Positions 1 to 6,745 of a stretch of DNA of 7,553 bases are shown here, piece by piece. The position numbers were made by a program, and so were the translations under genes. Below the pieces are notes generated by a model, which ran no database searches, was not told the DNA's origin, and saw only the letters and a program-made list of their open reading frames with translations. Within the stretch, counting starts at the first letter, position 1. Every line of letters starts with the position of its first letter. This DNA is from Nitrosomonadaceae bacterium (GTDB lineage Bacteria > Pseudomonadota > Gammaproteobacteria > Burkholderiales > Usitatibacteraceae), in NCBI GenBank assembly GCA_021300055.1, contig JAJTHU010000041.1, positions 1-7,553 of the forward strand, read 5' to 3'.

Positions 1-633
1 CAGCACCTCAAGCCTACGCTCGCCTTCCTGGACATCAAGATGCCAGGACAAACGGGCATCGAGGTGGCGCAAGGCATCGAATCCGATACGCGCGTGGTGT
101 TTGTCACCGCCTTCGACCAATATGCCGTGCAGGCGTTTGAGAATGAAGCGGTCGATTACGTGCTGAAGCCGGTGAGCAATGAGCGCCTCACACAAACAGT
201 CAATCGCTTGCGCAATGCGCTCCTGCAGTCTCAGCCGGCACCGGAAATTGCGCAGTTGCTGAAGCTCCTGTCGCAACACGGCCAGCAACGTGCGGTGCCG
301 CAAGCGGGACCGCTGCGTTGGATTCGCGCGAACCGAGGTGACACAACATATCAAATCTCCGTCGACGAGGTGTCACACTTTCAAAGCGATGACAAATACA
401 CGGTCGTCAACACAGCCAACGGTGAGCACCTCATCACCAAACCGCTGAGTGAGCTCGTGCAGCAGCTCGATGCTGAGCAGTTCTGGCAGGTGCATCGCGG
501 CACCGTGGTTAACGTGCGCTATGTCATCTCCAGCAAACGCGATGGCGAAGGGCGTATGGGCCTGCAATTGCGTGGTGTGGACGGACCGGTCACCGTATCT
601 CGCGCCTACCAGCACCTGTTCCGGCAGATGTAA
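1..633 (+). CDS. LytTR-family response regulator, 5' end missing
   Basis: Cytoplasmic two-component response regulator: a receiver domain controlling a LytTR DNA-binding domain (AlgR/LytR class). The reading frame is open from base 1, so the true start and the first part of the receiver lie outside the window. The probable phospho-acceptor Asp is at 31-33, in the FLDIKMPG context. The conserved receiver Thr (VTAFD) is at 106-108 and the Lys-Pro pair (LKP) begins at 166. A Gln/Pro-rich linker follows. The LytTR domain occupies about 310-630, with the family hallmarks FQSDDKYT and FWQVHRGTVVN. The gene ends in TAA, with a second in-frame stop (TAG at 649-651) inside the downstream repeat. A sensor kinase partner is probably upstream, out of view. 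Nothing links it directly to the downstream transport gene, and I could not find a LytTR-type direct-repeat site in the following gap. The family call is very secure; the regulon is unknown. Confidence 0.95.
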   Translation, partial: QHLKPTLAFLDIKMPGQTGIEVAQGIESDTRVVFVTAFDQYAVQAFENEAVDYVLKPVSNERLTQTVNRLRNALLQSQPAPEIAQLLKLLSQHGQQRAVPQAGPLRWIRANRGDTTYQISVDEVSHFQSDDKYTVVNTANGEHLITKPLSELVQQLDAEQFWQVHRGTVVNVRYVISSKRDGEGRMGLQLRGVDGPVTVSRAYQHLFRQM

Positions 634-642
634 CGCGGAAGA

Positions 643-711
643 AAAGCCTAGTATTGGCGCGCATTTTCAGGCGTTTTTGCCCCAAAACTGCCCGCCAATC
701 GGCGAGTTTGA
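643..711 (+). repeat. 69-base palindromic intergenic repeat, copy 1
   Basis: This element starts 9 bases after the regulator stop codon and matches the reverse complement of 6677-6745 at about 54 of 70 aligned positions (hand alignment with two single-base gaps). Near-terminal boxes are identical in both copies: CTAGTAT (648-654 here) and GGCGAGTTTGA (701-711). The core is an imperfect inverted repeat. ATTGGCG (653-659) pairs with CGCCAAT (693-699), GCA with TGC, TTTT (664-667) with AAAA (684-687), and GGC with GCC around a GTTTTT loop. No T-tract follows the stem, so it is not a canonical intrinsic terminator. It resembles a REP-like or MITE-like extragenic element. The family name and function are unknown to me. 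Confidence 0.75.
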
Positions 712-783
712 TCCTCTGGATTTCGAGGATTCTGGTTTTGCGGAACGGTGCGCCTCAGGCGAGAATGCGGGTCTCATCACTTC
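712..783 (+). promoter_or_regulatory. Leader of the binding-protein gene, probable promoter region
   Basis: If the binding-protein gene has its own promoter, it should lie between the repeat and the ribosome binding site. I do not see a convincing -35/-10 pair; the best guess (TTGATC at 708, a poor -10 at 731) is weak. A small dyad, ATCCTC (711-716) with GAGGAT (725-730) around 8 bases, and a palindrome GCCTCAGGC (752-760) are present. They could be an operator or mRNA structure, or chance. Confidence 0.25.
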
Positions 784-790
784 GGAGGGA
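784..790 (+). promoter_or_regulatory. Ribosome binding site fixing the 793 start
   Basis: GGAGGGA lies just before the ATG at 793 (four bases after the GGAGG core). It decides against the in-frame GTG at 748, which has no such site and would put 15 extra residues in front of a normal signal peptide. Confidence 0.8.
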
Positions 791-792
791 CC

Positions 793-2400
793 ATGTTCAC
801 TCGTTCTGCCATCGCGTGTATCGCGACCGCTGTGTTGGTACTAGCATCGCTGTCAGCTGTCCCCGCAGATTCGAAACCGTTTCGCTGGTCGTCTCAGGGC
901 GACGCCGCGACGCTCGATCCACATAGCCAGAACGAGACGCTCAATAACGGGCTCAACAACTTGGTTTACGAGTACCTGTTGACGCGCGATCGAAAGGACT
1001 TTACGAGGTTCACTCCGGGGCTCGCGCTGTCGTGGACCAAACCAACGCCAACTACCTGGATTTTCAAGTTACGCTCCGGCGTGAAGTTTCACGATGGCAC
1101 ACCGTTCACCGCAGACGATGTCGTGTTTTCGTTCAACCGTGCGCGCGAATCGACCGTGACTTTCAAGCTCTATTCGTCGCAGGCCGGTATCCCGCGCAAG
1201 ATTGACGACCACACTGTTGAGTTCACTACGCCCGTTCCGAACCCGGTGATGCTCGATACGATCAATAACATCATGATCATGAGCAAGGCGTGGGCAGAGA
1301 AGAACCGCGTCGTCAAGCCGCTCGATTACACCAAGAAAGAAGAGAGCTTCGCCACGCGCAACGCCATGGGTACTGGCCCGTTCAAGCTCGTGTCTTGGGA
1401 GCCCGGCATCAAGCTAGTGCACCAGCGCAACAATGAGTGGTGGGGCATCAAGGCCGGTATTTCTACGGGTAACGTGAGCAGCAGCGAATACCGTCCGATC
1501 ACGAATGCTGCCACCCGCATGGCAGCATTGAAATCAGGTGAGCTCGATTTCGTGCTCGACCCTTCTGTGCAAGACGTAGTGCGGCTCAAGACAGATAACA
1601 CCCTCAAGGTGTGGGAGGGGCAAGAGCAACGATTGATCTACGTAGGGTTTGACCAAGCGCGCGATGAGTTGCTGTACAGCAACGTCAAGGGCAAAAACCC
1701 CTTCAAGGATCGGCGCGTGCGCCTCGCGGCCTACCACGCGATCGACATCAATGCGCTTAACAAGTCGGTCATGCGTGGACTATCTGTACCGACCGCCATC
1801 GCACTTGCGTCCGGGCCGGGAGCGGGAGTGCCGGCGTCCCAAGATGTGCGGCATCCGTTTGACCCTGTGCGTGCAAGGCAGTTGCTCGCCGAGGCGGGTT
1901 ACCCGAAGGGCTTTGCGTTCACGATGCATTGCCCGAACGACCGCTATGTGAACGATGAAAAACTTTGCGTGGCGATTGCCGCGATGTGGGCCAAGATTGG
2001 CCTCGATGTGCGTGTCGAGACGATGACCAAAGCCAACTTCTTCCCGCGCGTGCAAAAACGCGATACCACCGCCTTCTTGGCAGGTTGGGGAGGTGCGGCG
2101 TTTGACGCAATCTTCACGTTGAAGCCGATCATGCGTAGCCGCGATGGCAAGGGGTCCGGCGACTCCAATTACGGTGACGCCAAGATTCCTGAGCTCGATA
2201 CGCTGATCGATCAGATCGAAGGCAATATGGAACTTGTTGAGCGTCAAAAGCAAATCAACCAAGCCGTGCGTATCATGCACGAACAAGTCCACGTCATTCC
2301 GCTGCATCGTCAGGTAATTCCTTGGGTGTCGCGGAAGAACGTTACCGTTTTGCATCGACCCAACAACTTGGTCGATCTCCATTGGGTCAACGTCAACTAG
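793..2400 (+). CDS. ABC transporter substrate-binding protein, family 5 (peptide/nickel type)
   Basis: Periplasmic solute-binding protein of the SBP_bac_5 (DppA/OppA-like) family, 535 residues, the usual size. It should deliver an oligopeptide or similar ligand to an ABC importer. The N-terminus is a typical Sec signal: MFTR, then a hydrophobic run, with likely cleavage after VPA near residue 26. There is no lipobox. Family blocks are in order: ATLDPHSQNETLNN just after the signal; PGLALSW with SGVKFHDGTPFTADDVVFSFNR from about residue 75; GTGPFKLVSWEPG from residue 193; then PFKDRRVRLAAYHAID and AGYPKGF. Two cysteines bracket a CPNDRYVNDEKLC segment and could form a disulfide (inference). 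The tricorn-like peptidase gene starts 53 bases downstream with no terminator between, so the two are probably co-transcribed. No permease or ATPase genes are adjacent, so the partner transporter and ligand are unknown. Dipeptide, glutathione or other ligands fit the family equally. Confidence 0.93.
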   Translation: MFTRSAIACIATAVLVLASLSAVPADSKPFRWSSQGDAATLDPHSQNETLNNGLNNLVYEYLLTRDRKDFTRFTPGLALSWTKPTPTTWIFKLRSGVKFHDGTPFTADDVVFSFNRARESTVTFKLYSSQAGIPRKIDDHTVEFTTPVPNPVMLDTINNIMIMSKAWAEKNRVVKPLDYTKKEESFATRNAMGTGPFKLVSWEPGIKLVHQRNNEWWGIKAGISTGNVSSSEYRPITNAATRMAALKSGELDFVLDPSVQDVVRLKTDNTLKVWEGQEQRLIYVGFDQARDELLYSNVKGKNPFKDRRVRLAAYHAIDINALNKSVMRGLSVPTAIALASGPGAGVPASQDVRHPFDPVRARQLLAEAGYPKGFAFTMHCPNDRYVNDEKLCVAIAAMWAKIGLDVRVETMTKANFFPRVQKRDTTAFLAGWGGAAFDAIFTLKPIMRSRDGKGSGDSNYGDAKIPELDTLIDQIEGNMELVERQKQINQAVRIMHEQVHVIPLHRQVIPWVSRKNVTVLHRPNNLVDLHWVNVN

Positions 2401-2437
2401 ACCTGCGGAAACGTAAGTGATTAACAAGAATGCATCA

Positions 2438-2444
2438 GAGAGGA
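2438..2444 (+). promoter_or_regulatory. Ribosome binding site favouring a GTG start at 2454
   Basis: AGAGGAG lies 9 bases before the GTG at 2454. An in-frame ATG at 2430 exists, but it precedes this site, has no clear Shine-Dalgarno of its own (only AACAAGA), and would add eight polar residues before the signal peptide. Confidence 0.75.
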
Positions 2445-2453
2445 GTATCTGCC

Positions 2454-5400
2454 GTGAATAGATTGTTTTCTAGACTTGCCGTACTAACCGCGGCCATCGG
2501 AGCCGGTTTGTGGAGCGCTGGCGCAATCGCGCAACCAGCGCAGACATTGCTGATTCGCCAACCGGCGATCTCCGCAAATCATTTGGCATTCGTGTACGCT
2601 GGTGACATTTGGCTCGCGGATCGCAATGGCAAGAACCCGCAGCGCATTACCACGCATCCAGCGGATGAACTCGCACCGGTGTTCTCGCCCGACGGCAAAT
2701 CCATTGCGTTCACCGCGCGCTACGATGGCAACACCGATGTTTACGTTGTCGGTATTGACGGCGGCCAGCCAAAGCGGCTCACTTGGCACCCAGGGCCGGA
2801 TACGGTAGCCGGTTGGAGCGTTGACGGTAAGCGCGTGCTGTTCGCCAGTCCGCGCGAAGTCGCGCTTGGGCGTAGCAACCAACTCTACGAAGTTGCTGTT
2901 GAAGGCGGCTTCGAAAAGAAAGTCATGGAAGCGCAAGCGTTTGAAGGGCGTTGGTCCGCTGACGGCAAGCGCCTCGCCTATCGGCCTTATCGCTTAGCGT
3001 ATAGCAACAATGCCGGCTGGCGCCTGAACCGCGGCGGTAGCGCGCCACCGATTTGGATCATCGATCCGGTTGCAAACACATGGGAGCGTGTGCCACACAC
3101 GAACTCCAATGACATGAATCCGCTTTGGGCGGGTAACGACGTGGTGTTTATTTCGGATCGTGACAACGTCGCGTCCAATCTTTTCATCTACCGCGCGGCA
3201 GACAAGTCCGTTAAGCAACTGACCCAAGAAAAGGTCTGGGACGTGCGTAACGCCACATTGCACGGCGACATTGTGGTTTATGAAGTTGGTGGCCGCTTGA
3301 AAGAGTTGAACCTCAAGACCAACGCTATTCGCGATCTGCTAATTCAAGTGAATGTGCAGGCTATCCAAGCGCGTCCTCAGTGGAAAGATGCAACTGGCAA
3401 CACCACGTCCGCGCGTCTATCGGCAACCGGCAAGCGCGTAGTGGTCACCGCGCGCGGCGAAGTGTTCACCGTGCCGACCAAAGACGGCTCCGTGCGCAAC
3501 ATCACGCAGACCTCGGGCGTTCGTGAAAAAGACGGCATGTGGAGCCCAGATGGGCAGAGCGTCGCCTACATTTCGGACGCCGGCCTTAAGCACAGTGTGG
3601 TTATCCGCGATCAACTCGGACTTAACCAAGGTCGCACCATCAATTTAGGTGTGGACAACAAAGGCGGCTACTTAGCGCTGCAGGCATGGTCGCCGGATGG
3701 CAAGACCATCGTGTATAGCGACAACCTGTTGAACCTCTACGCCCTCGATGTGGCGAGCGGGGCATCGCGCATCATCGACAATCGCCAACGTCGCGGTGGT
3801 TGGAACGTGTCGTTCTCCTCAGATAGCCGTTACCTTGCCTATGCCGTTGCGGGTGACAACTATATGCAGCGTATCCGTATCCATGACTTCACGTCGGGGA
3901 AGAGCACCACCGTCACAGATGGTCTGAGTCACGCGGACAACCCTGTTTTCGGCGGCACCGACTATCTCTACTTCACGGCCTCGATTAACACCGGTCCGGC
4001 CATCGTCGGTCTCGATATGTCCTCACAAGAGCGCCCGATCCGTGACGGCATTTACGCATTGGTGCTGGCCGCAGATGGCAAATCGCCCATGGCCGCACGC
4101 ACTGGCGACGAAGACGAAAAGAAAGAAGCACCCAAAGAGCCGCCGAAGGATGCCGGCAAGGACGCTGGCAAGGATGCGAAGCCCGCCACGCCAGCAGCAC
4201 CGGCTGCGCCTAAGGTTAAGCCGACCAAGATCGACTTTCATGGTCTGATGAACCGCGTGGTAGCGTTGCCCGTCGCGGAGCGTAACTACGATTCGCTGGC
4301 TGTCGGCTCTGACGGTGGCTTGTTCTATATCGAGCGTCGCCAGCCCGGTGCCAGCAATGATGCGCCCGATCCCGAAGGCGGATTTGGTCCGCAAGCCGGT
4401 GAGCTCGTGCGCTTCAACTTTGAAGAACGCAAGCAAGCGACGATCAAGTCGGGTGTGGTTGGCATCAGCATGAGTGCAGATGGCAAGAAGATGCTCATTC
4501 AGCTGCCGCGTGGCCGTCTGGAAATCGCTGACGCCAATGCAAAGCTCGACGCAAAGCCAATCGACACCGCACAAGTTGGTGCCGTGATTGACCCTCGCGA
4601 AGAGTGGCAGCAGATCTTCAACGAGGCGTGGTGGATGCAGAAGGAGTTCTTCTACGACGGCAATATGCATGGCCTCGACTGGAACGCCGTGCGTGCGCGT
4701 TACGCACCGCTGGTGAAGCACGTACAGCGTCGCGAGGACTTGAATGAACTCATCCGCGAAATGATCGCTGAGCTGCAGGTGGGGCATAACAACGTCGGCG
4801 GTGGCGATCTGCATCGCGAACGGCCCGCCAACACGGGCCTCCTCGGCGCAGACTTCAGCATCGAGAACAACCTGTATCGCATCAAAACGATTTATCAGGG
4901 CGATCGTTGGAACCCGTTCCTGCGCGCACCGCTCGCCGTACCAGGCCTCGGCGTCGCAGAGGGCGACTACATCGTTAGCATCAATGGCCGCGCAATCACT
5001 GCCAAAGACAACCTCTATTCGTTCTTGGAGAACACCGTGGGTCGTCAGGTCACGCTTGGTGTCACGCGTGAACCAGGTGTCGGTAAGGTCAACAACGTTG
5101 TCGTGCAACCAGTCGCGAGCGAGTCTGCGCTGCGCCAGTGGAGCTGGGTCGAAAAGAACCGCCAAGCGGTTGATAAGGCCAGCAATGGACGCATCGCATA
5201 CGTATATCTACCCGACACAGCGGGCGATGGATACAAACACTTCAACCGCATGTTCTTCGCGCAAGTTGAGAAAGACGGCGTGATCGTTGATGATCGTCGC
5301 AACAGCGGCGGTCAAGCGGCCAACTACGTGACCGATGTGTTGAGCCGTACACATCTTGCTGGGTGGAAAGATCGCGCAGGCATGATTTTCGAGACGCCAG

Positions 5401-5798
5401 CAGGCGCGATCTATGGCCCCAAGGCAATGCTGATTGACCAAGACGCGGGCTCCGGCGGCGACTTCTTGCCATACGCGTTCAAGCGCATGGGGCTTGGCCC
5501 GTTGATCGGCAAGCGCACCTGGGGTGGCCTCATCGGCATCTCGGCCAATCCGCAGTTTGTCGATGGCGGCAACATGACCGTGCCGTTCTTCCGCTTCTTC
5601 ACGCCAGAGAAAGAGTGGCGCATTGAGAACGAAGGCGTGGCACCGGACATCGATGTTGAACTCGATCCGACGGCCGTCAATCGTGGCCGCGACTTGCAGT
5701 TGGAAGCCGCGATCAAGAATGTGATGGATCGACTTGGCTCTGCGAAGACAACCGTTGAGCGCAAGCGCCCGCCCGCACCGGCCACGCTCGGCAAGTAA
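2454..5798 (+). CDS. Tricorn-like S41 family peptidase with signal peptide
   Basis: Large serine peptidase of the tricorn branch of family S41, 1114 residues from the GTG start. Tricorn enzymes cut peptides into very short products. Residues 1-27 are a signal peptide (cleavage likely after AIA, before QPAQ), so the enzyme is probably periplasmic. PD40 propeller repeats appear at about residues 77 (FSPDGKSIAFT), 121, 167, 363, 412 and 454. A charged Lys/Glu/Pro/Ala linker (about 550-590) is followed by the conserved KIDFHGLMNRVVALPV block. A helical C1-like segment spans about 713-776, a PDZ-like domain about 795-880, and the S41 core follows with VDDRRNSGG (Asp946). Probable catalytic residues are His778 (VGHNN), nucleophile Ser1000 (AGSGGDF) and Glu1058 (ENEGVAPD). 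The residue before the His is Gly; archaeal tricorn has Ser there. The gene follows the binding-protein gene and is closed by a strong terminator. The family call is very secure; natural substrates are unknown. Confidence 0.95.
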   Translation: MNRLFSRLAVLTAAIGAGLWSAGAIAQPAQTLLIRQPAISANHLAFVYAGDIWLADRNGKNPQRITTHPADELAPVFSPDGKSIAFTARYDGNTDVYVVGIDGGQPKRLTWHPGPDTVAGWSVDGKRVLFASPREVALGRSNQLYEVAVEGGFEKKVMEAQAFEGRWSADGKRLAYRPYRLAYSNNAGWRLNRGGSAPPIWIIDPVANTWERVPHTNSNDMNPLWAGNDVVFISDRDNVASNLFIYRAADKSVKQLTQEKVWDVRNATLHGDIVVYEVGGRLKELNLKTNAIRDLLIQVNVQAIQARPQWKDATGNTTSARLSATGKRVVVTARGEVFTVPTKDGSVRNITQTSGVREKDGMWSPDGQSVAYISDAGLKHSVVIRDQLGLNQGRTINLGVDNKGGYLALQAWSPDGKTIVYSDNLLNLYALDVASGASRIIDNRQRRGGWNVSFSSDSRYLAYAVAGDNYMQRIRIHDFTSGKSTTVTDGLSHADNPVFGGTDYLYFTASINTGPAIVGLDMSSQERPIRDGIYALVLAADGKSPMAARTGDEDEKKEAPKEPPKDAGKDAGKDAKPATPAAPAAPKVKPTKIDFHGLMNRVVALPVAERNYDSLAVGSDGGLFYIERRQPGASNDAPDPEGGFGPQAGELVRFNFEERKQATIKSGVVGISMSADGKKMLIQLPRGRLEIADANAKLDAKPIDTAQVGAVIDPREEWQQIFNEAWWMQKEFFYDGNMHGLDWNAVRARYAPLVKHVQRREDLNELIREMIAELQVGHNNVGGGDLHRERPANTGLLGADFSIENNLYRIKTIYQGDRWNPFLRAPLAVPGLGVAEGDYIVSINGRAITAKDNLYSFLENTVGRQVTLGVTREPGVGKVNNVVVQPVASESALRQWSWVEKNRQAVDKASNGRIAYVYLPDTAGDGYKHFNRMFFAQVEKDGVIVDDRRNSGGQAANYVTDVLSRTHLAGWKDRAGMIFETPAGAIYGPKAMLIDQDAGSGGDFLPYAFKRMGLGPLIGKRTWGGLIGISANPQFVDGGNMTVPFFRFFTPEKEWRIENEGVAPDIDVELDPTAVNRGRDLQLEAAIKNVMDRLGSAKTTVERKRPPAPATLGK
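4149..4181 (+). repeat. 12-base tandem repeat in the peptidase linker
   Basis: Two and three-quarter copies of a 12-base unit (GATGCCGGCAAG, GACGCTGGCAAG, GATGCGAAG) encode DAGK-DAGK-DAK. The stretch lies inside the low-complexity linker that separates the propeller part from the C-terminal half of the peptidase. Synonymous differences between units suggest an older duplication or selection for composition, not very recent slippage. Confidence 0.7.
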
Positions 5799-5816
5799 CT
5801 CGGTATTGATTGCAGC

Positions 5817-5856
5817 AACGGCGCGCGTTGGGGGAACCCAGCGCGCGTTGTTTTTT
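5817..5856 (+). terminator. Strong intrinsic terminator after the peptidase gene
   Basis: A continuous 16-pair stem (5817-5832 with 5837-5852, including three G-U pairs) closes on a GGAA loop of the GNRA type and runs into six T residues (5851-5856). The stem contains an exact direct repeat, GCGCGCGTTG at 5821 and 5841. It begins 18 bases after the peptidase stop codon and should end the binding-protein/peptidase transcript. No T-tract is present on the other strand, so it is directional. Confidence 0.9.
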
Positions 5857-5861
5857 AAACC

Positions 5862-6644
5862 ATGAATATCTCCTACAACTTCGCTGGCAAAGTCGCCTTC
5901 ATCACCGGCGGTACGGACGGCATTGGCCTCGCCAGTGCGCAAGGTTTCGTCGATGCAGGTGCGCACGTGATGGTGGTTGGGCGCAACGTTGAGCTTGGCG
6001 ATCGTGCGCTTCAGCAACTCAATGCAAAGCAGAAAGACGCTGCGAGCTTTGTCGCCGCGGACATGGGCAACGCCGATGACATTGCACGTGCAGTGACAGC
6101 GTGTTTAGGAAAATTCGGACGTATTGATTTCGCCATCAACAACGCAGCCGCAGAGTTCCCGTTGGTCAAGACGGCGGACATTCCCATCGAAGAAGTCGAT
6201 CGCACGCTGGACGTCAACTTGCGCGGCGTATGGTTGTGCATGAAGCTGCAAATCGAAGCGATGCAGAAATCGGGCGGGGGCGCGATCGTTAACGTGTCGT
6301 CTGTGAATGGCTTCGCCTCGTCAGTCAACGCGGCGATGTATAGCGCGAGCAAACACGGCGTGAATGGGCTCACGACAGCGGCCGCGCGCGAGTACATCAA
6401 GGACGGCATTCGCATTAATACCGTGTGTCCGGGCGCGATCGAAACGCCGCGTCGACAACGTCGCCTCACAGGTTTTACGCCAGAGCAAGTTAAGCAACAC
6501 TACGATAGCCTTGCGCAGCAAATCCCACAGGGGCGCGTCGCAACTGCGGAGGAAGTTGCGGCGGGTGTGTTGTGGCTTTGCTCAGACGCGGCGAGCTACG
6601 TTGTGGGTCACCACTTGGTGATCGATGGCGGGCTGAGTGCCTAG
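5862..6644 (+). CDS. Classical SDR-family oxidoreductase
   Basis: Short-chain dehydrogenase/reductase of the classical type, 260 residues, a cytoplasmic NAD(P)-dependent enzyme. The cofactor motif TGGTDGIG is at residues 15-22, and NNAA is at 93-96. The catalytic tetrad reads as Asn119 (DVNLRG), Ser147 (NVSSVNG), Tyr160 and Lys164 (YSASK). PGAIETP and a C-terminal VVGHHLVIDGGLSA complete the fold. Arg41 after the second strand (VVGRN) hints at NADP preference (inference). The start is well fixed: an in-frame TAA (5856-5858) lies two codons before the ATG, and the Rossmann strand begins a few residues in. No Shine-Dalgarno is visible, and the terminator T-tract ends only five bases before the ATG. 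It converges with the GNAT gene on the other strand. The substrate cannot be told from sequence; many family members are annotated only as glucose/3-oxoacyl-reductase-like. Confidence 0.94.
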   Translation: MNISYNFAGKVAFITGGTDGIGLASAQGFVDAGAHVMVVGRNVELGDRALQQLNAKQKDAASFVAADMGNADDIARAVTACLGKFGRIDFAINNAAAEFPLVKTADIPIEEVDRTLDVNLRGVWLCMKLQIEAMQKSGGGAIVNVSSVNGFASSVNAAMYSASKHGVNGLTTAAAREYIKDGIRINTVCPGAIETPRRQRRLTGFTPEQVKQHYDSLAQQIPQGRVATAEEVAAGVLWLCSDAASYVVGHHLVIDGGLSA

Positions 6645-6646
6645 TC

Positions 6647-6667
6647 GGTTGGCTCAAAGAGTCAATC
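6647..6667. other. Small stem-loop after the SDR stop codon
   Basis: GGTTGGCTC pairs with GAGTCAATC across an AAA loop (nine pairs, two of them G-U), starting two bases after the SDR stop. No T-tract follows on either strand, so terminator function is doubtful. With the repeat next to it, it may form the boundary between the converging SDR and GNAT transcripts. Confidence 0.35.
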
Positions 6668-6676
6668 AACGCTAAC

Positions 6677-6745
6677 TCAAACTCGCCTATTGGTGGGCAC
6701 TTTCAGGCAAGAACGCCTGAAAAACGCCCGTGGATACTAGACTTT
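6677..6745 (-). repeat. 69-base palindromic intergenic repeat, copy 2
   Basis: Inverted copy of the element at 643-711. Read on the minus strand it begins inside the last codons of the GNAT gene: the box CTAGTAT (6740-6734) contains that gene's TAG stop. It ends with GGCGAGTTTGA (6687-6677). The core folds better than in copy 1: TTTCAGGC (6701-6708) pairs perfectly with GCCTGAAA (6715-6722) around a six-base loop, flanked by GGGC (6695-6698) with GCCC (6726-6729). The outer ATTGGCG arm of copy 1 is not preserved on one side. As in copy 1, no T-tract follows the stem. Confidence 0.75.

Noticed and set aside
653..699. The core of repeat copy 1 as an intrinsic terminator for the regulator gene
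   Set aside because: The stem is interrupted by mismatches and a bulge, and no T-run follows it on either strand; the T5 stretch sits in the loop.
634..792. A LytTR/AlgR-type binding site upstream of the binding-protein gene
   Set aside because: I looked for spaced direct repeats of the kind bound by LytTR domains and found none convincing, so no regulatory link is claimed.
1780..2427. A 215-codon minus-strand open frame opposite the binding-protein gene
   Set aside because: It is a shadow of the conserved family 5 binding protein, with no own ribosome binding site or motif that I can see.
4023..5165. A 380-codon open frame on the minus strand inside the peptidase gene
   Set aside because: It lies fully opposite a clearly conserved S41 peptidase, shows no recognisable domain, and is the kind of antisense frame expected from GC-rich codon use.
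5208..6017. A 269-codon minus-strand open frame spanning the peptidase end, terminator and SDR start
   Set aside because: It crosses a strong terminator and two well-supported genes on the other strand, and its translation has no family features.
643..6745. The two 69-base copies as terminal inverted repeats of a 6 kb mobile or invertible segment
   Set aside because: No transposase or recombinase lies between them, the copies differ at about a quarter of positions, and one overlaps a stop codon. Independent dispersed repeats explain the pattern better.
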